Shown here piece by piece: positions 26,462 to 35,150 of a DNA stretch of 60,868 nt. This DNA is from a virus. The position numbers were made by a program, and so were the translations under genes. The stretch lies in the IMG/VR virus record IMGVR_UViG_3300037584_005633, positions 1 to 60,868 of that record; one strand, 5' to 3'. Numbering within the stretch: the stretch's first letter is position 1; each line of letters opens with the position of its first letter. The notes beneath the pieces are model-generated. The model saw only the letters and a program-made list of their open reading frames with translations. It was not told the origin of the DNA and searched no databases.

Positions 26462-27168
26462 AAGAAAACAAATTCACAATTACAGATTACAAATGGGATA
26501 ACAAATATTCTTATAGTAATTATTTTCGAGACGATGACCACGGACCACGAACCTACAAAGTAGGAGAGAAAAAGGTTCCTTCGGTAACAACAATACTTTC
26601 AGCTACACAAAGCCCAGAAAAGAAAGCAGGTCTTGATGCTTGGAGAGAAAGGGTTGGCCATCAAGAAGCTCAACGAATCATGAACCAAGCAGCCACAAGG
26701 GGTACAGAAATGCACTATGTACTAGAAAACTACATAAACGGCATAGGATACTTCAATTTATCTAAAGATGGTGCTCAGGCCAGGTTAATGGCTCATAGGG
26801 TCATAGAAGACGGCTTAGGCCCATTAAAGACTATATTTGGGAGTGAGGTAAACCTAGCATATGAAGATCAATGGGCAGGATCTACGGATCTAGTAGGTGT
26901 CTTTGATGGTAAACCTACAATAATTGACTTTAAACAATCAAATAAACCCAAGAGAGAAGAGTGGATAGAGGATTATTTTTACCAAATTGCAGCATATAGT
27001 TTAGCACATAAGAAGCAACATGGTGAGATCCTACAAGGATTTATTGCTATTTGTACAAAAGATCTATTGTTTCAAGGTTTTAAAATGGATCAATCTAAAC
27101 TATCAGAATATGAAGATAAATGGTTTAAAAAAGTTGATGAATACTATTCTACTTTAGCCACTGCTTAA
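26446..27168 (+). CDS. RecB/Cas4-like PD-(D/E)XK exonuclease
   Basis: 240 residues. The nuclease motifs are visible in order: RGTEMH (H90), a Glu in FGSEVNL (E134), GSTDLVG (D148), IIDFKQS (D161, K163) and the YFYQIAAYSLA motif (Q180, Y184). This is the RecB-family nuclease used by many phages for recombination or host DNA degradation. The 3' end overlaps the convergent SNF2 gene by 20 bases. Confidence 0.88.
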   Translation: MKIIREENKFTITDYKWDNKYSYSNYFRDDDHGPRTYKVGEKKVPSVTTILSATQSPEKKAGLDAWRERVGHQEAQRIMNQAATRGTEMHYVLENYINGIGYFNLSKDGAQARLMAHRVIEDGLGPLKTIFGSEVNLAYEDQWAGSTDLVGVFDGKPTIIDFKQSNKPKREEWIEDYFYQIAAYSLAHKKQHGEILQGFIAICTKDLLFQGFKMDQSKLSEYEDKWFKKVDEYYSTLATA

Positions 27169-28561
27169 CTTCTTCACCTAAGGTTTCTGCACTTAATTTT
27201 AATTTTTTATCTAGAGCTGAAACTATAAATTCATCAATGGTATTTTCTGTTATAAGATCAATGTAAGTTACATTTTTATCTTGACCAATTCTATGAGCTC
27301 TGTCTTCACTTTGTTCACGTACTTCCAAGTTGTACGAATTACTGAAATAAACCACATAAGAAGCAGCTGTAAGAGTAAGACCATAACCACCGGTGGAAGG
27401 ATTACCAACAAAAAAACGGCAGCTACTATCATTTTGAAAACGGGAGACAGCTTGTTGCCTATCTTCCGTTGAAACTTCCCCAAAAATCGAAACCACAGAG
27501 TCAGCACCATACTTCTCCTTAATTTTTTCAATAATAGTTTTTATGTTTTGTACATAATTAGCCCATATTATAAACTTACCCTCTGTCTCTTCCAATATCT
27601 CCATCAATTCTTTAAGCTTAGGACAATCGTCAAATACTTGAATTGTACCATCATCTGATTTAACAAACCCGTTTGTAACCTGGTGTAATCTTAATATTTC
27701 TGTGAGTTTATTAGCAAAAGTGACTTCATCTTGATTAATGATTGCGTAAGCAAATTTTTTTAATCTGTTATAGATTTCTGCCTGTTTGGCTGTAAGATTT
27801 ATTTTTCTCACAGTGTACAATTTATCAGGTAAATCTAAACAATCTTTTTTCTTAACTCTAAAAGAAAAACCTTTAAGCTTATGAGTAAGCTCATCTAGAT
27901 TTGTATAGTATTTAGGAAATAACATTTGTCTTCCGCCCATCTCAATCTGTTGCATTACTGCATATCTCGCTCTAAATGTAAAAAAAGAATCAAAGCCTAA
28001 AAGTTGTGGACTAAGGAATTCACATTGTGTATATAGATCTAATGGAGATTTTGTTATTGGGCTCCCTGTTAGGATTCTTCGGTAGTCTGCTAGTCTACCT
28101 AATTTACAAATGTTTCGTGTTCGTTTTGCTGATCTGTTTTTTATTGTTGTTGATTCGTCTAGTATCATTAGATGACGACAATCTTTTCTAGATAATAATA
28201 ATTTTAATTTATCTACACCAGACTTATGTGATAATGCTTCAACGTTTATAAGAAACCATTTTAAATGTCTTTCAGGATGTCTTTTATCCCCATAAACTTC
28301 CTTGTCTTTATGAACATGTACAACAGATCCAAAACTATGTTTGTCTATTTCACCAATCCAATTTCTATAAACTGAGTTAGGCGCTATAACAATAGCCCAA
28401 TCAATCCAAAAATTTTTAAACATATAGTTTGCATTGTCAATTGCAACTTTTGTTTTTCCTGTGCCCATCTCCATAAAGTATGCATAGCTTCTTTCTTTTG
28501 CACCTGCAGTTAAAGCATCACGTTGATGTTGGAAAGGTTTAGTTTTATAGTTGTATTTCAT
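27149..28561 (-). CDS. SNF2/DEAD-like helicase
   Basis: 470 residues on the minus strand. Q-like PFQHQRDAL, Walker A MGTGKTK (32-38), DEST box in LMILDESTTIKNRS, motif III TGSPI, then helicase C-terminal motifs (FIIWANYVQNIKTI, GNPSTGGYGLTLTAA) and arginine finger in SEDRAHRIGQ. A DNA translocase for replication, recombination or chromatin-like clearing. It is one of very few minus-strand genes and has its own promoter at 28.57 kb. Confidence 0.92.
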   Translation of the reverse strand: MKYNYKTKPFQHQRDALTAGAKERSYAYFMEMGTGKTKVAIDNANYMFKNFWIDWAIVIAPNSVYRNWIGEIDKHSFGSVVHVHKDKEVYGDKRHPERHLKWFLINVEALSHKSGVDKLKLLLSRKDCRHLMILDESTTIKNRSAKRTRNICKLGRLADYRRILTGSPITKSPLDLYTQCEFLSPQLLGFDSFFTFRARYAVMQQIEMGGRQMLFPKYYTNLDELTHKLKGFSFRVKKKDCLDLPDKLYTVRKINLTAKQAEIYNRLKKFAYAIINQDEVTFANKLTEILRLHQVTNGFVKSDDGTIQVFDDCPKLKELMEILEETEGKFIIWANYVQNIKTIIEKIKEKYGADSVVSIFGEVSTEDRQQAVSRFQNDSSCRFFVGNPSTGGYGLTLTAASYVVYFSNSYNLEVREQSEDRAHRIGQDKNVTYIDLITENTIDEFIVSALDKKLKLSAETLGEEVKQWLK

Positions 28562-28563
28562 TT

Positions 28564-28615
28564 TATCCCATCAATATATTTTTTTCTTGACTTAGTCAAA
28601 TTATTAATTTACACG
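28564..28615. promoter_or_regulatory. Divergent promoter/operator region
   Basis: A palindrome TTGACTTAGTCAA (28587-28599) supplies -35-like TTGACT boxes on both strands. Plus: TTGACT, 17 bp, TACACG (weak), then AAGGAGG and ATG 28634. Minus: TATATT (28578-28573) directly followed by GATGGGATA ending at 28564, then ATG 28561, so the SNF2 mRNA would have a leader of only a few bases. The minus -35 spacing is 15 bp if the palindrome arm is used. Confidence 0.6.
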
Positions 28616-28633
28616 GCAATCAAGGAGGTCGTT

Positions 28634-29179
28634 ATGGACTTAGAAGCACTGTCGAAAAATATAACAATCGACACCACAGCATCTCAAGAGATTGCTGAAC
28701 TTTGCAATAAGTTATTGGACATCCAGAAGGAAGTAACAACGTTAGAAGACCAGCTAAAAAAGAAAAAAGCAGAAGAGTTGAAACTTTCCGAATCGGATAT
28801 TCCAAACTTAATGCAGAAAACAGGTGTAAGTTTACTTAAGCTTACGGATGGTTCATCTGTAGAGATAAAACCATACTATGGCGCAAGGATACCTGCATCG
28901 AGAACTGACGAGGCTTTTGATTGGCTCCGTGATAATAATCATGGGGACTTAATTAAAAATAACGTAACTTTGACTTTTGGTAGAAATCAAGACAATGAAG
29001 CAAAATCAATTGTTGACGATTTAAGAAATAAAGGTCATAATGTTAAGCAAGCCGAAAAGGTAGAACCGATGACTCTTAAAGCTTTCGTAAGAGAGCAGAT
29101 TGAAAAAGGGAAAGACGTTCCTGCCGATTTATTCGGTGTTTATGTAGCAACAAGAACCAAGATCACAACGAAGGAGTGA
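28634..29179 (+). CDS. Conserved replication-operon protein (181 aa)
   Basis: I choose ATG 28634 because AAGGAGG lies 7 bases upstream. The N-terminal coiled coil (EIAELCNKLLDIQKEVTTLE) is followed by GVSLLKLTDGSSVEIKPYYG and DWLRDNNHGDLIKNNVTLTF. This layout is common in phage replication operons directly before an SSB-like gene. Biochemical role unknown to me. Confidence 0.75.
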   Translation: MDLEALSKNITIDTTASQEIAELCNKLLDIQKEVTTLEDQLKKKKAEELKLSESDIPNLMQKTGVSLLKLTDGSSVEIKPYYGARIPASRTDEAFDWLRDNNHGDLIKNNVTLTFGRNQDNEAKSIVDDLRNKGHNVKQAEKVEPMTLKAFVREQIEKGKDVPADLFGVYVATRTKITTKE

Positions 29180-29181
29180 CA

Positions 29182-30009
29182 ATGCAACAAGCAAAAGAAG
29201 CTGCCAAGGATGTAGCAGTTAAAAAAGAAGCATCCCTTCCATCTACTCTTAATTTGGAAGAGTCAGCAGGACAAGGACAAGAGTTCGTAACTGCTAGGGA
29301 TACTAAACTCCCTATCTTAAAAATCCTTTATAGCAATTCACCTGTACTTGACGAATCAGACGGTAAGTACATTGAATCTGCTAAACAAGGTGACATTTAC
29401 AATGAAACATCTGGTAACCTTTTCAAAGGTAAAGACGGATTAATTGTTGTGCCATGTTTATATATAAACACTTTCAATGAGTGGAAGGACAGAGGAGATA
29501 GCCCAGGTAGACCTGTGGGTATCCACACTGATCCAGCGATAATGTCTACTACTAATCGTGGGGACGATGGTAAGGACAGATTAGAGAATGGTAACTATGT
29601 AGAAGATACAGGAAATCATTTTGTCTATGTGCTTGATAAAGATTATGCGCCCTTGGAAACGGCACTGATCTCTATGAAATCTACTCAGAAGAAAAAGTCT
29701 AAGACTTGGAATTCTATGATGGCAAGTCGAAGACTTAAAGGGAAGAAGGGTTTCTTTACTCCGCCATCTTGGGCAACTGCCTATAGATTGCGAACCACTA
29801 AAGAAAGTAACTCACAAAACTCTTGGTACGGTTGGGTTGTTGAATTCGATAGGTACCTTGATGATCCAAAATTGTCGTCCACATTAGAAGCGACAAGAGG
29901 GTTTTATGAGACTGCAAAGAAAAGCGATATCTTTGGTAAGGTTAATTTTGGTGAAGAGGAATCTGCATCAGAAGCGAAGCAGATAAAAAATGATAGTACC
30001 CCCTTCTAA
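29182..30009 (+). CDS. Single-stranded DNA-binding-like protein
   Basis: ATG 29182 is set by AAGGAG five bases upstream (a GTG at 29176 is the alternative). 275 residues, beta-rich core with FFTPPSWATAYRLRTTKE and WYGWVVEFDRYL, and a C-terminus that ends acidic-Asp-Ser-Thr-Pro-Phe, closely like the DDIPF-type tip that SSB proteins use to recruit partners. Located between an accessory gene and primase. Good functional inference, no direct OB-fold proof. Confidence 0.68.
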   Translation: MQQAKEAAKDVAVKKEASLPSTLNLEESAGQGQEFVTARDTKLPILKILYSNSPVLDESDGKYIESAKQGDIYNETSGNLFKGKDGLIVVPCLYINTFNEWKDRGDSPGRPVGIHTDPAIMSTTNRGDDGKDRLENGNYVEDTGNHFVYVLDKDYAPLETALISMKSTQKKKSKTWNSMMASRRLKGKKGFFTPPSWATAYRLRTTKESNSQNSWYGWVVEFDRYLDDPKLSSTLEATRGFYETAKKSDIFGKVNFGEEESASEAKQIKNDSTPF

Positions 30010-31604
30010 TGCAAAAAGAGTTACTTCAATTATTTGAAGGTGACTCTTCCCAATACTTATCCATCTCTCTGACGGGGGAGATGGATGAGAGGGGTAAGAG
30101 AAAAGCTTCATACTCCACGATCCACGAACCAGTCACTGAGAAACTTTGGAAGAATCACGTTGATGGGAAGCACTTGATCGGTATTCGCCCTGAGAATGGT
30201 GACAAACTAAAATGGTCATGCATCGATATAGATCCAGCTAATTACAAACAATACACATCCAAAAAATACGTAGACATAATAAGAGATTTTGAACTACCAC
30301 TAGTGCCTGTTAAATCTAAATCTGGTGGTTTACATTTATTTATATTTTTTTCTGATTGGGCAAACAAAGATAAGGTCAAAGAAAAACTAGAAGAAATAAA
30401 CAAAGAATATTTTTTATCAAAAGAAGTGTTTCCATTAAATAAGGCTGTAGGTATGCCTTACTTTAATGCAAATGCAGCGGTTGAATATGCATTTGATGAT
30501 AACAATACACCACTAATGCTAGGTGGTTTTTTAGAATTAGCAAAAAAGAAAACATTAGATCCAAAAGAATTCCTTAAATACAAAGTAACAGAATACAACG
30601 CAGAAACTGATTGGAGAGACTACCCGCCTTGTGTACAAAAAGTTATACAAGAAGGTTGGACAGGAGACAGAAACAACATGCTATTCAATGTTTGTGTAAC
30701 AGAAATGAAAAAAGCAGAAGGCAATCTGACTGTGAAACAATTGAAAGACATAGCTTGGGATAGACAGAAAACTATTTTTGCGAATCACCCAAAAGGACCA
30801 CTCAAAAGAAATGAAAGTGATGGTACGGCACAATCAGTGCATACAAAAGGATATGAATATTTTTGTCCACCTAAGCATAATTTCGTAGCTTCTATATGTG
30901 ATAAAGAAACTTGTAAACTTAGAAAGCTTGGTATTGGTGTACAAGCACCAGATATTAAGAATGAATTTACAGGTTTGACATATACTGAAACAACAAAAGA
31001 AATTATTTATGAATGTACTTTTAGAGATAGACACATAAGTTTTAGACCTGAAGATACAAAAGACGAGAAGTCTTGGAGAGTTTGTTTAGCTAAATATAGA
31101 ATATTTTGGTTAACACTACCTAGACCAAAGAAGGGGCCAAGTCCATTCGAGCTGCTGATGAAACATTTACTTGAGTCAGCTGTTGAGAATACATCACTAA
31201 AATATGAGGATACGGTTGAAGAAGAGAAATACAATACTCTTAAAATATTTTTTGAAAGCACAATTGAACAAGATGATTTTACAAAATTAAAAGATGGGTA
31301 CACTGTTTTAGATAGTAAAGATAATATTTGTTACTTTAAAAGAAACACATTGTCTGATTTTCTTGATAAAAGAAAAACACCATTCAAGTCGGTAAACCAA
31401 GCTGTTCGACTTTTAGATTGTAAAAAGCATGATTTCTTTGAAGGTGAACGTAATGTATGGTATGTTACTATGCCTGAGTTCGTTAACCACCAAAAAATAA
31501 AACCAAAAACTAACACACAACAAGAACTTAGCGAGATGGATGATGAGTACCACAACAAATTTAGGACTCCAGAAACAAAAACAAATATACAGAAAGACAA
31601 TTAA
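30009..31604 (+). CDS. AEP-family (PrimPol-like) DNA primase
   Basis: 531 residues. Archaeo-eukaryotic primase signatures: CIDIDP (D73, D75) as the metal-binding DxD, then KSKSGGLHLFIF with the s-x-H histidine H109, and GMPYFN. A Cys cluster near CPPKHNFVASIC and CKLRKLGI may bind zinc. The C-terminal half is helical without a recognised helicase motif. The adjacent UvrD gene could supply unwinding. Overlaps the SSB-like stop. Confidence 0.82.
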   Translation: MQKELLQLFEGDSSQYLSISLTGEMDERGKRKASYSTIHEPVTEKLWKNHVDGKHLIGIRPENGDKLKWSCIDIDPANYKQYTSKKYVDIIRDFELPLVPVKSKSGGLHLFIFFSDWANKDKVKEKLEEINKEYFLSKEVFPLNKAVGMPYFNANAAVEYAFDDNNTPLMLGGFLELAKKKTLDPKEFLKYKVTEYNAETDWRDYPPCVQKVIQEGWTGDRNNMLFNVCVTEMKKAEGNLTVKQLKDIAWDRQKTIFANHPKGPLKRNESDGTAQSVHTKGYEYFCPPKHNFVASICDKETCKLRKLGIGVQAPDIKNEFTGLTYTETTKEIIYECTFRDRHISFRPEDTKDEKSWRVCLAKYRIFWLTLPRPKKGPSPFELLMKHLLESAVENTSLKYEDTVEEEKYNTLKIFFESTIEQDDFTKLKDGYTVLDSKDNICYFKRNTLSDFLDKRKTPFKSVNQAVRLLDCKKHDFFEGERNVWYVTMPEFVNHQKIKPKTNTQQELSEMDDEYHNKFRTPETKTNIQKDN

Positions 31605-33174
31605 GATCTTTGGTCCACCCGGTACAGGTAAGACTTGGACTCTTATTGAAAGAGTAGTAAAGCGACATTTAAAAAATGGTGTAGATCCAGAGAAGATAGC
31701 CTTCATATCATTTACAAATAAAGCAGTTGATACCGCAAAGATAAGAGCTCTGGAAGCTTTTCCACATCTTGATTCTAAATCGTTTAGTAGATTTAGAACT
31801 TTACATTCTTACTGCAGAAGATATTTTGAAGAAGAAATATTTGATACCAAAGATTGTATGATTGATTATGCACTTACAAATAATTTTGTAAAACGATCAG
31901 ACAATAGACTATCTCAAGATAACTTTACATATTCTGATTGGTCACTTGGTATTTATGATAAGGCTAGAAATTTGTTAGAAGATCCTGTGCTTGTTTTTAA
32001 AAGAGAAGCACAGAAGAAAGAATCACTTGATGTTTATGTTAGAAAGATAAGCACGTATGAGCATTATAAAACTTCAGGAGGGGAAAGATCTTTTCTAGAT
32101 TTTACTGACATGATTGAAAGAGCTTTACATGAAGTAGAATTTCCTGAGCTAGATGTTTTGATACTTGATGAGGCACAAGACTTTACACCGCTGCAATGGT
32201 CATTGATTTATAAAATGTCAGATAGAGTAAAAAGAATTTATCTTGCAGGTGACGATGACCAGGCCATATATCAATGGAATGGTGCTGATACAAAATACTT
32301 TACTAAATACTTTCCTGGTAGGAAAGTTGTATTACGTAAGACAAGAAGATTTGGAACTGCAATACATCAATTTTCACAAATAGTTAGAAAAGGTATTCTC
32401 GATAGTGTTGATAAGGAATTTGAACCACTTATAAAAGAAGGTCTTGTAAAAAGATATTTGAGTTTCAAGGAGATACCTTTTGAGAAGGATGAAGGTAAAT
32501 GGTTTTTATTAGGTAGGATACACACAACAGTCAATGAGCTCAAAGCACTAGCCAAAGATGCAGGAATCTATTTTGCAGATAATAAAGGTCAAAAATCTTT
32601 TGATCAAAACCAATGGTTAGCAATTAAAGCTTGGACTGCTATATCAAATGGCAGAGAGATAATGAAAAAAGAAGCTGAGGTTATGTATAAATTTATAAGA
32701 CAAGTTACAGATTCTGATTACAGGACACCAAAGTTTTGGAGTAATGAACCAGATTATAAGAGATACAATTTTACTGCATTGAAAGAATGGTGTGGTTTAG
32801 ACTTGCCTGATGAATCACAAAAGAAAGCATGGTGGTGGATCTTACGTAGAAACTTTAAACCAAGACAAGTAATTTATTTTTTAAGATTGTTAAAGAGATA
32901 CAAGCAAAGTAAGTTAGATGGAGCACCCAATGTAATTATAGATACAATACACTCTGTGAAAGGTGATGAAGCGAATCATGTATTGTTATATTCAAAAGCC
33001 AATTGGCCTTCTAGTTTTAGACATAAAAACAAAGATGAGAAATCAAATGAAAAGAAAGTTTGGTATACAGGTGTTACAAGAGCAAGAGATAGTTTGCATT
33101 TACTTAGTACAGATTACAAGTATAACTATCCTATTGGTCAAGATTACTTAGTTTATGTACAGGGAGAGAAATGA
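31540..33174 (+). CDS. UvrD/PcrA-like SF1A helicase
   Basis: 544 residues. Walker A GPPGTGKT (25-32), FTNKAVDTAKIRA (Ia), LDEAQDFTP (II), GDDDQAIYQWNGAD (III), TRRFG (IV), DTIHSVKGDEANHVLL (V) and WYTGVTRARDSLHLL (VI) are all present, so the 3'-5' helicase should be active. The first 65 bases overlap the primase end. Likely the replicative or recombination helicase of this phage. Confidence 0.93.
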   Translation: MMSTTTNLGLQKQKQIYRKTIKIFGPPGTGKTWTLIERVVKRHLKNGVDPEKIAFISFTNKAVDTAKIRALEAFPHLDSKSFSRFRTLHSYCRRYFEEEIFDTKDCMIDYALTNNFVKRSDNRLSQDNFTYSDWSLGIYDKARNLLEDPVLVFKREAQKKESLDVYVRKISTYEHYKTSGGERSFLDFTDMIERALHEVEFPELDVLILDEAQDFTPLQWSLIYKMSDRVKRIYLAGDDDQAIYQWNGADTKYFTKYFPGRKVVLRKTRRFGTAIHQFSQIVRKGILDSVDKEFEPLIKEGLVKRYLSFKEIPFEKDEGKWFLLGRIHTTVNELKALAKDAGIYFADNKGQKSFDQNQWLAIKAWTAISNGREIMKKEAEVMYKFIRQVTDSDYRTPKFWSNEPDYKRYNFTALKEWCGLDLPDESQKKAWWWILRRNFKPRQVIYFLRLLKRYKQSKLDGAPNVIIDTIHSVKGDEANHVLLYSKANWPSSFRHKNKDEKSNEKKVWYTGVTRARDSLHLLSTDYKYNYPIGQDYLVYVQGEK

Positions 33175-34169
33175 ACCATTTAGATTTATTTAGTGGCATT
33201 GGTGGTTTCAGCTTAGCCTTAGAAAAAGTTGGTTTTAAAACTATAGCTTTTTGTGAAAACGATCCTTATTGTAGATTGTTGCTGCAAAAGCATTGGAAAG
33301 GAGTTACAATACATAATGATATTAAAAAATTGGAAGCGAAGGACATTAAAGAACCAATTGACATCCTCACAGGTGGCTTTCCTTGCCAACCGTACAGTGT
33401 TGCAGGCAAGCAAAAAGGGACTGATGACAACAGATATCTCTGGCCAGATATGTTTAGAGTCATTAAAGAAGTCAAACCCACCTTCATTATTGCAGAAAAT
33501 GTGCGAGGAATTATTAACATCCAAGACGGCATGGTATTCGAAACAGTGTGCTCTGACTTGGAAGCTGAAGGTTTCGAAATCCAGACGTTTGTTATTCCAG
33601 CTGCAGGCGTCAACGCTCCACACAAAAGAGAAAGAGTCTGGATTGTGGGCTACTCCAAACACAATGGATCACTTGCCTCCAAGATCAAAAGAAGGAACAA
33701 TAAAATTGATGACAGGACAGCGGAAGGGCAGAACACGTCCATCGAACCTGAGAGAACAAGTGGATCCAGAGACAATGAGATTGTGGAGAACTCCAGACGC
33801 GAACTGCATGAGAGGTCCAGCATCCGAGAAAAGAATGAAGATGAAATTGGAAAAGAGAATGCCAATCAGTTTGAACGATCAAGTAGCAAATCCACATCTG
33901 ATGTGGCCAACACCAAGGGCGAACAAAGTGACACCAATAATTACAGACAAGAATCGGGAGAAGTTAGCGAACAGGAACAAATCGAATCTAGAAGAGGTCG
34001 TAGCTGGACATTGCGGGAGGCAAGTTGGAGCTCTGAACCCAATGTGGGTAGAGTGGCTAATGGGATACCCGGCAGGGCATACAGACTTAGAGGATTGGGA
34101 AACGCTGTCGTCCCAAAAATCCCTGAAGAAATAGGAAAGGCAATATGGAAAGTACTGAACCAAAATTAA
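33171..34169 (+). CDS. DNA (cytosine-5) methyltransferase
   Basis: 332 residues. Motif I DLFSGIGGFSLALEKVGF, IV GGFPCQPYS with catalytic C72, VI ENV (109-111), VIII KRERVWIV (about 152-159), and C-terminal IX/X EPNVGRVANG to LGNAVVP (310-315). The stretch between VIII and IX (about 163-285) is hydrophilic and low-complexity, unlike a normal target-recognition domain, and coincides with strong coding in the +1 frame (see 33253-34134). Start overlaps the helicase stop. It may protect phage DNA from restriction. Confidence 0.9.
   Translation: MNHLDLFSGIGGFSLALEKVGFKTIAFCENDPYCRLLLQKHWKGVTIHNDIKKLEAKDIKEPIDILTGGFPCQPYSVAGKQKGTDDNRYLWPDMFRVIKEVKPTFIIAENVRGIINIQDGMVFETVCSDLEAEGFEIQTFVIPAAGVNAPHKRERVWIVGYSKHNGSLASKIKRRNNKIDDRTAEGQNTSIEPERTSGSRDNEIVENSRRELHERSSIREKNEDEIGKENANQFERSSSKSTSDVANTKGEQSDTNNYRQESGEVSEQEQIESRRGRSWTLREASWSSEPNVGRVANGIPGRAYRLRGLGNAVVPKIPEEIGKAIWKVLNQN
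33253..34134 (+). CDS. Overprinted +1-frame ORF inside the methyltransferase gene
   Basis: 293 codons without a stop, fully inside the methyltransferase gene. From residue about 98 the sequence looks conserved in style: CALTWKLKVSKSRRLLFQL, then three W-x-T-P units (SGLWATPNTMDH, MRLWRTPDANC, LMWPTPRAN) and LNPMWVEWLMGYPAGHTDLE. I recall very similar blocks in proteins annotated as phage methyltransferase partners. The start is unclear (first possible is GTG 33253). It could be a separate protein or be reached by frameshifting. Confidence 0.55.
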   Translation: MKTILIVDCCCKSIGKELQYIMILKNWKRRTLKNQLTSSQVAFLANRTVLQASKKGLMTTDISGQICLESLKKSNPPSLLQKMCEELLTSKTAWYSKQCALTWKLKVSKSRRLLFQLQASTLHTKEKESGLWATPNTMDHLPPRSKEGTIKLMTGQRKGRTRPSNLREQVDPETMRLWRTPDANCMRGPASEKRMKMKLEKRMPISLNDQVANPHLMWPTPRANKVTPIITDKNREKLANRNKSNLEEVVAGHCGRQVGALNPMWVEWLMGYPAGHTDLEDWETLSSQKSLKK

Positions 34170-34954
34170 GAATACTATCTTTAGGCGCTGGCGTGCAGAG
34201 TTCAACAATGGCTTTGATGGCTGATGCAGGGGAGTTTGGTGATAAACCTGATGCAGCTGTATTTGCAGATACAGGTTGGGAACCAAAACCTGTAATGAAA
34301 CATTTAGAATATTTAAAAAATGTGATCAGTTACCCAATACACATTGTTAAGAAAGGTAATATTCAAGACGACATACTCACGGCTCTCGCACCAGGCGGAA
34401 ATCAATTCGCTTCCGCACCATTTTATACTTTAAATGAACAAGGTAAAAAAGGCATGGGTCGTAGGCAATGCACAAGAGAATATAAGATTACTCCAATTGC
34501 AAAAAAAATTAGAGAATTATGTGGATTAAAACCAAGACAAAGATTTCCAAAAACAGAACATGTAGAGGTTTGGGTTGGTATATCAACTGATGAGATCATG
34601 CGTATGAAACCATCAAGATTTTGGTGGCAAAAAAATAGATGGCCTTTGATTGAAAAAAAGATGTCTAGGCAGGATTGTTTAAAATGGTATGAAGGTAAGG
34701 GTTTTAAGATACCCGTGAAATCTGCGTGCATAGGTTGTCCGTTTCACGATGATAATTTCTGGATTGATATGAGAAATAACAGGCCTGAAGAATTTGCAAA
34801 TGCTGTAGAATTTGATAAAAGTATGCGTATGCATAATCCAAAAGTAAAAAATTATGTCCATAGATCATGTGTCCCCTTAGACGAGGTAAAGTTTAAGAAT
34901 GATGACGGGCCAGATCTATTTAACAATGAATGTGAGGGTATGTGCGGTGTTTAG
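34145..34954 (+). CDS. PAPS-reductase-like / adenine nucleotide alpha-hydrolase protein
   Basis: 269 residues. The ATP-pyrophosphatase loop SLGAGVQSST (12-21), FADTGWEP, and Cys-containing RRQCTREYKI and SACIGCPFHDDNFW are visible. This superfamily (PAPS reductase, DndC-like) activates substrates through adenylation and often works in sulfur transfer. Its start lies inside the methyltransferase end, so a joint role in DNA modification is possible but unproven. Confidence 0.78.
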   Translation: MESTEPKLRILSLGAGVQSSTMALMADAGEFGDKPDAAVFADTGWEPKPVMKHLEYLKNVISYPIHIVKKGNIQDDILTALAPGGNQFASAPFYTLNEQGKKGMGRRQCTREYKITPIAKKIRELCGLKPRQRFPKTEHVEVWVGISTDEIMRMKPSRFWWQKNRWPLIEKKMSRQDCLKWYEGKGFKIPVKSACIGCPFHDDNFWIDMRNNRPEEFANAVEFDKSMRMHNPKVKNYVHRSCVPLDEVKFKNDDGPDLFNNECEGMCGV

Positions 34955-35150
34955 AAATGTAATCATACAAGCTCTTGAAGATAGATATAATGCTCAAATT
35001 TCTGAAGCTGAAGCAACATTAAAAATATATATGGAGAAACCTGTAGGTATAGGTGAGCATCCACAACATATTGATGAGTGCGATAAACTTATTGAAAAAA
35101 TATCTAGTGCTGAAGAGAAATTAGAAACATTACAAGCTTTTAAATTATGA
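34947..35150 (+). CDS. Small coiled-coil protein (67 aa)
   Basis: I prefer GTG 34947, with GAGGG about nine bases upstream and overlap with the previous stop. ATG 34926 is possible. Charged helix (YNAQISEAEATLKIYMEKP and IEKISSAEEKLETL). Function unknown. Confidence 0.55.
   Translation: MFRNVIIQALEDRYNAQISEAEATLKIYMEKPVGIGEHPQHIDECDKLIEKISSAEEKLETLQAFKL

Noticed and set aside
26446-28561. Defence system (nuclease plus SNF2 helicase)
   Set aside because: The pair is convergent, not co-directional, and sits at the edge of an ordinary phage replication block; recombination roles explain it better.
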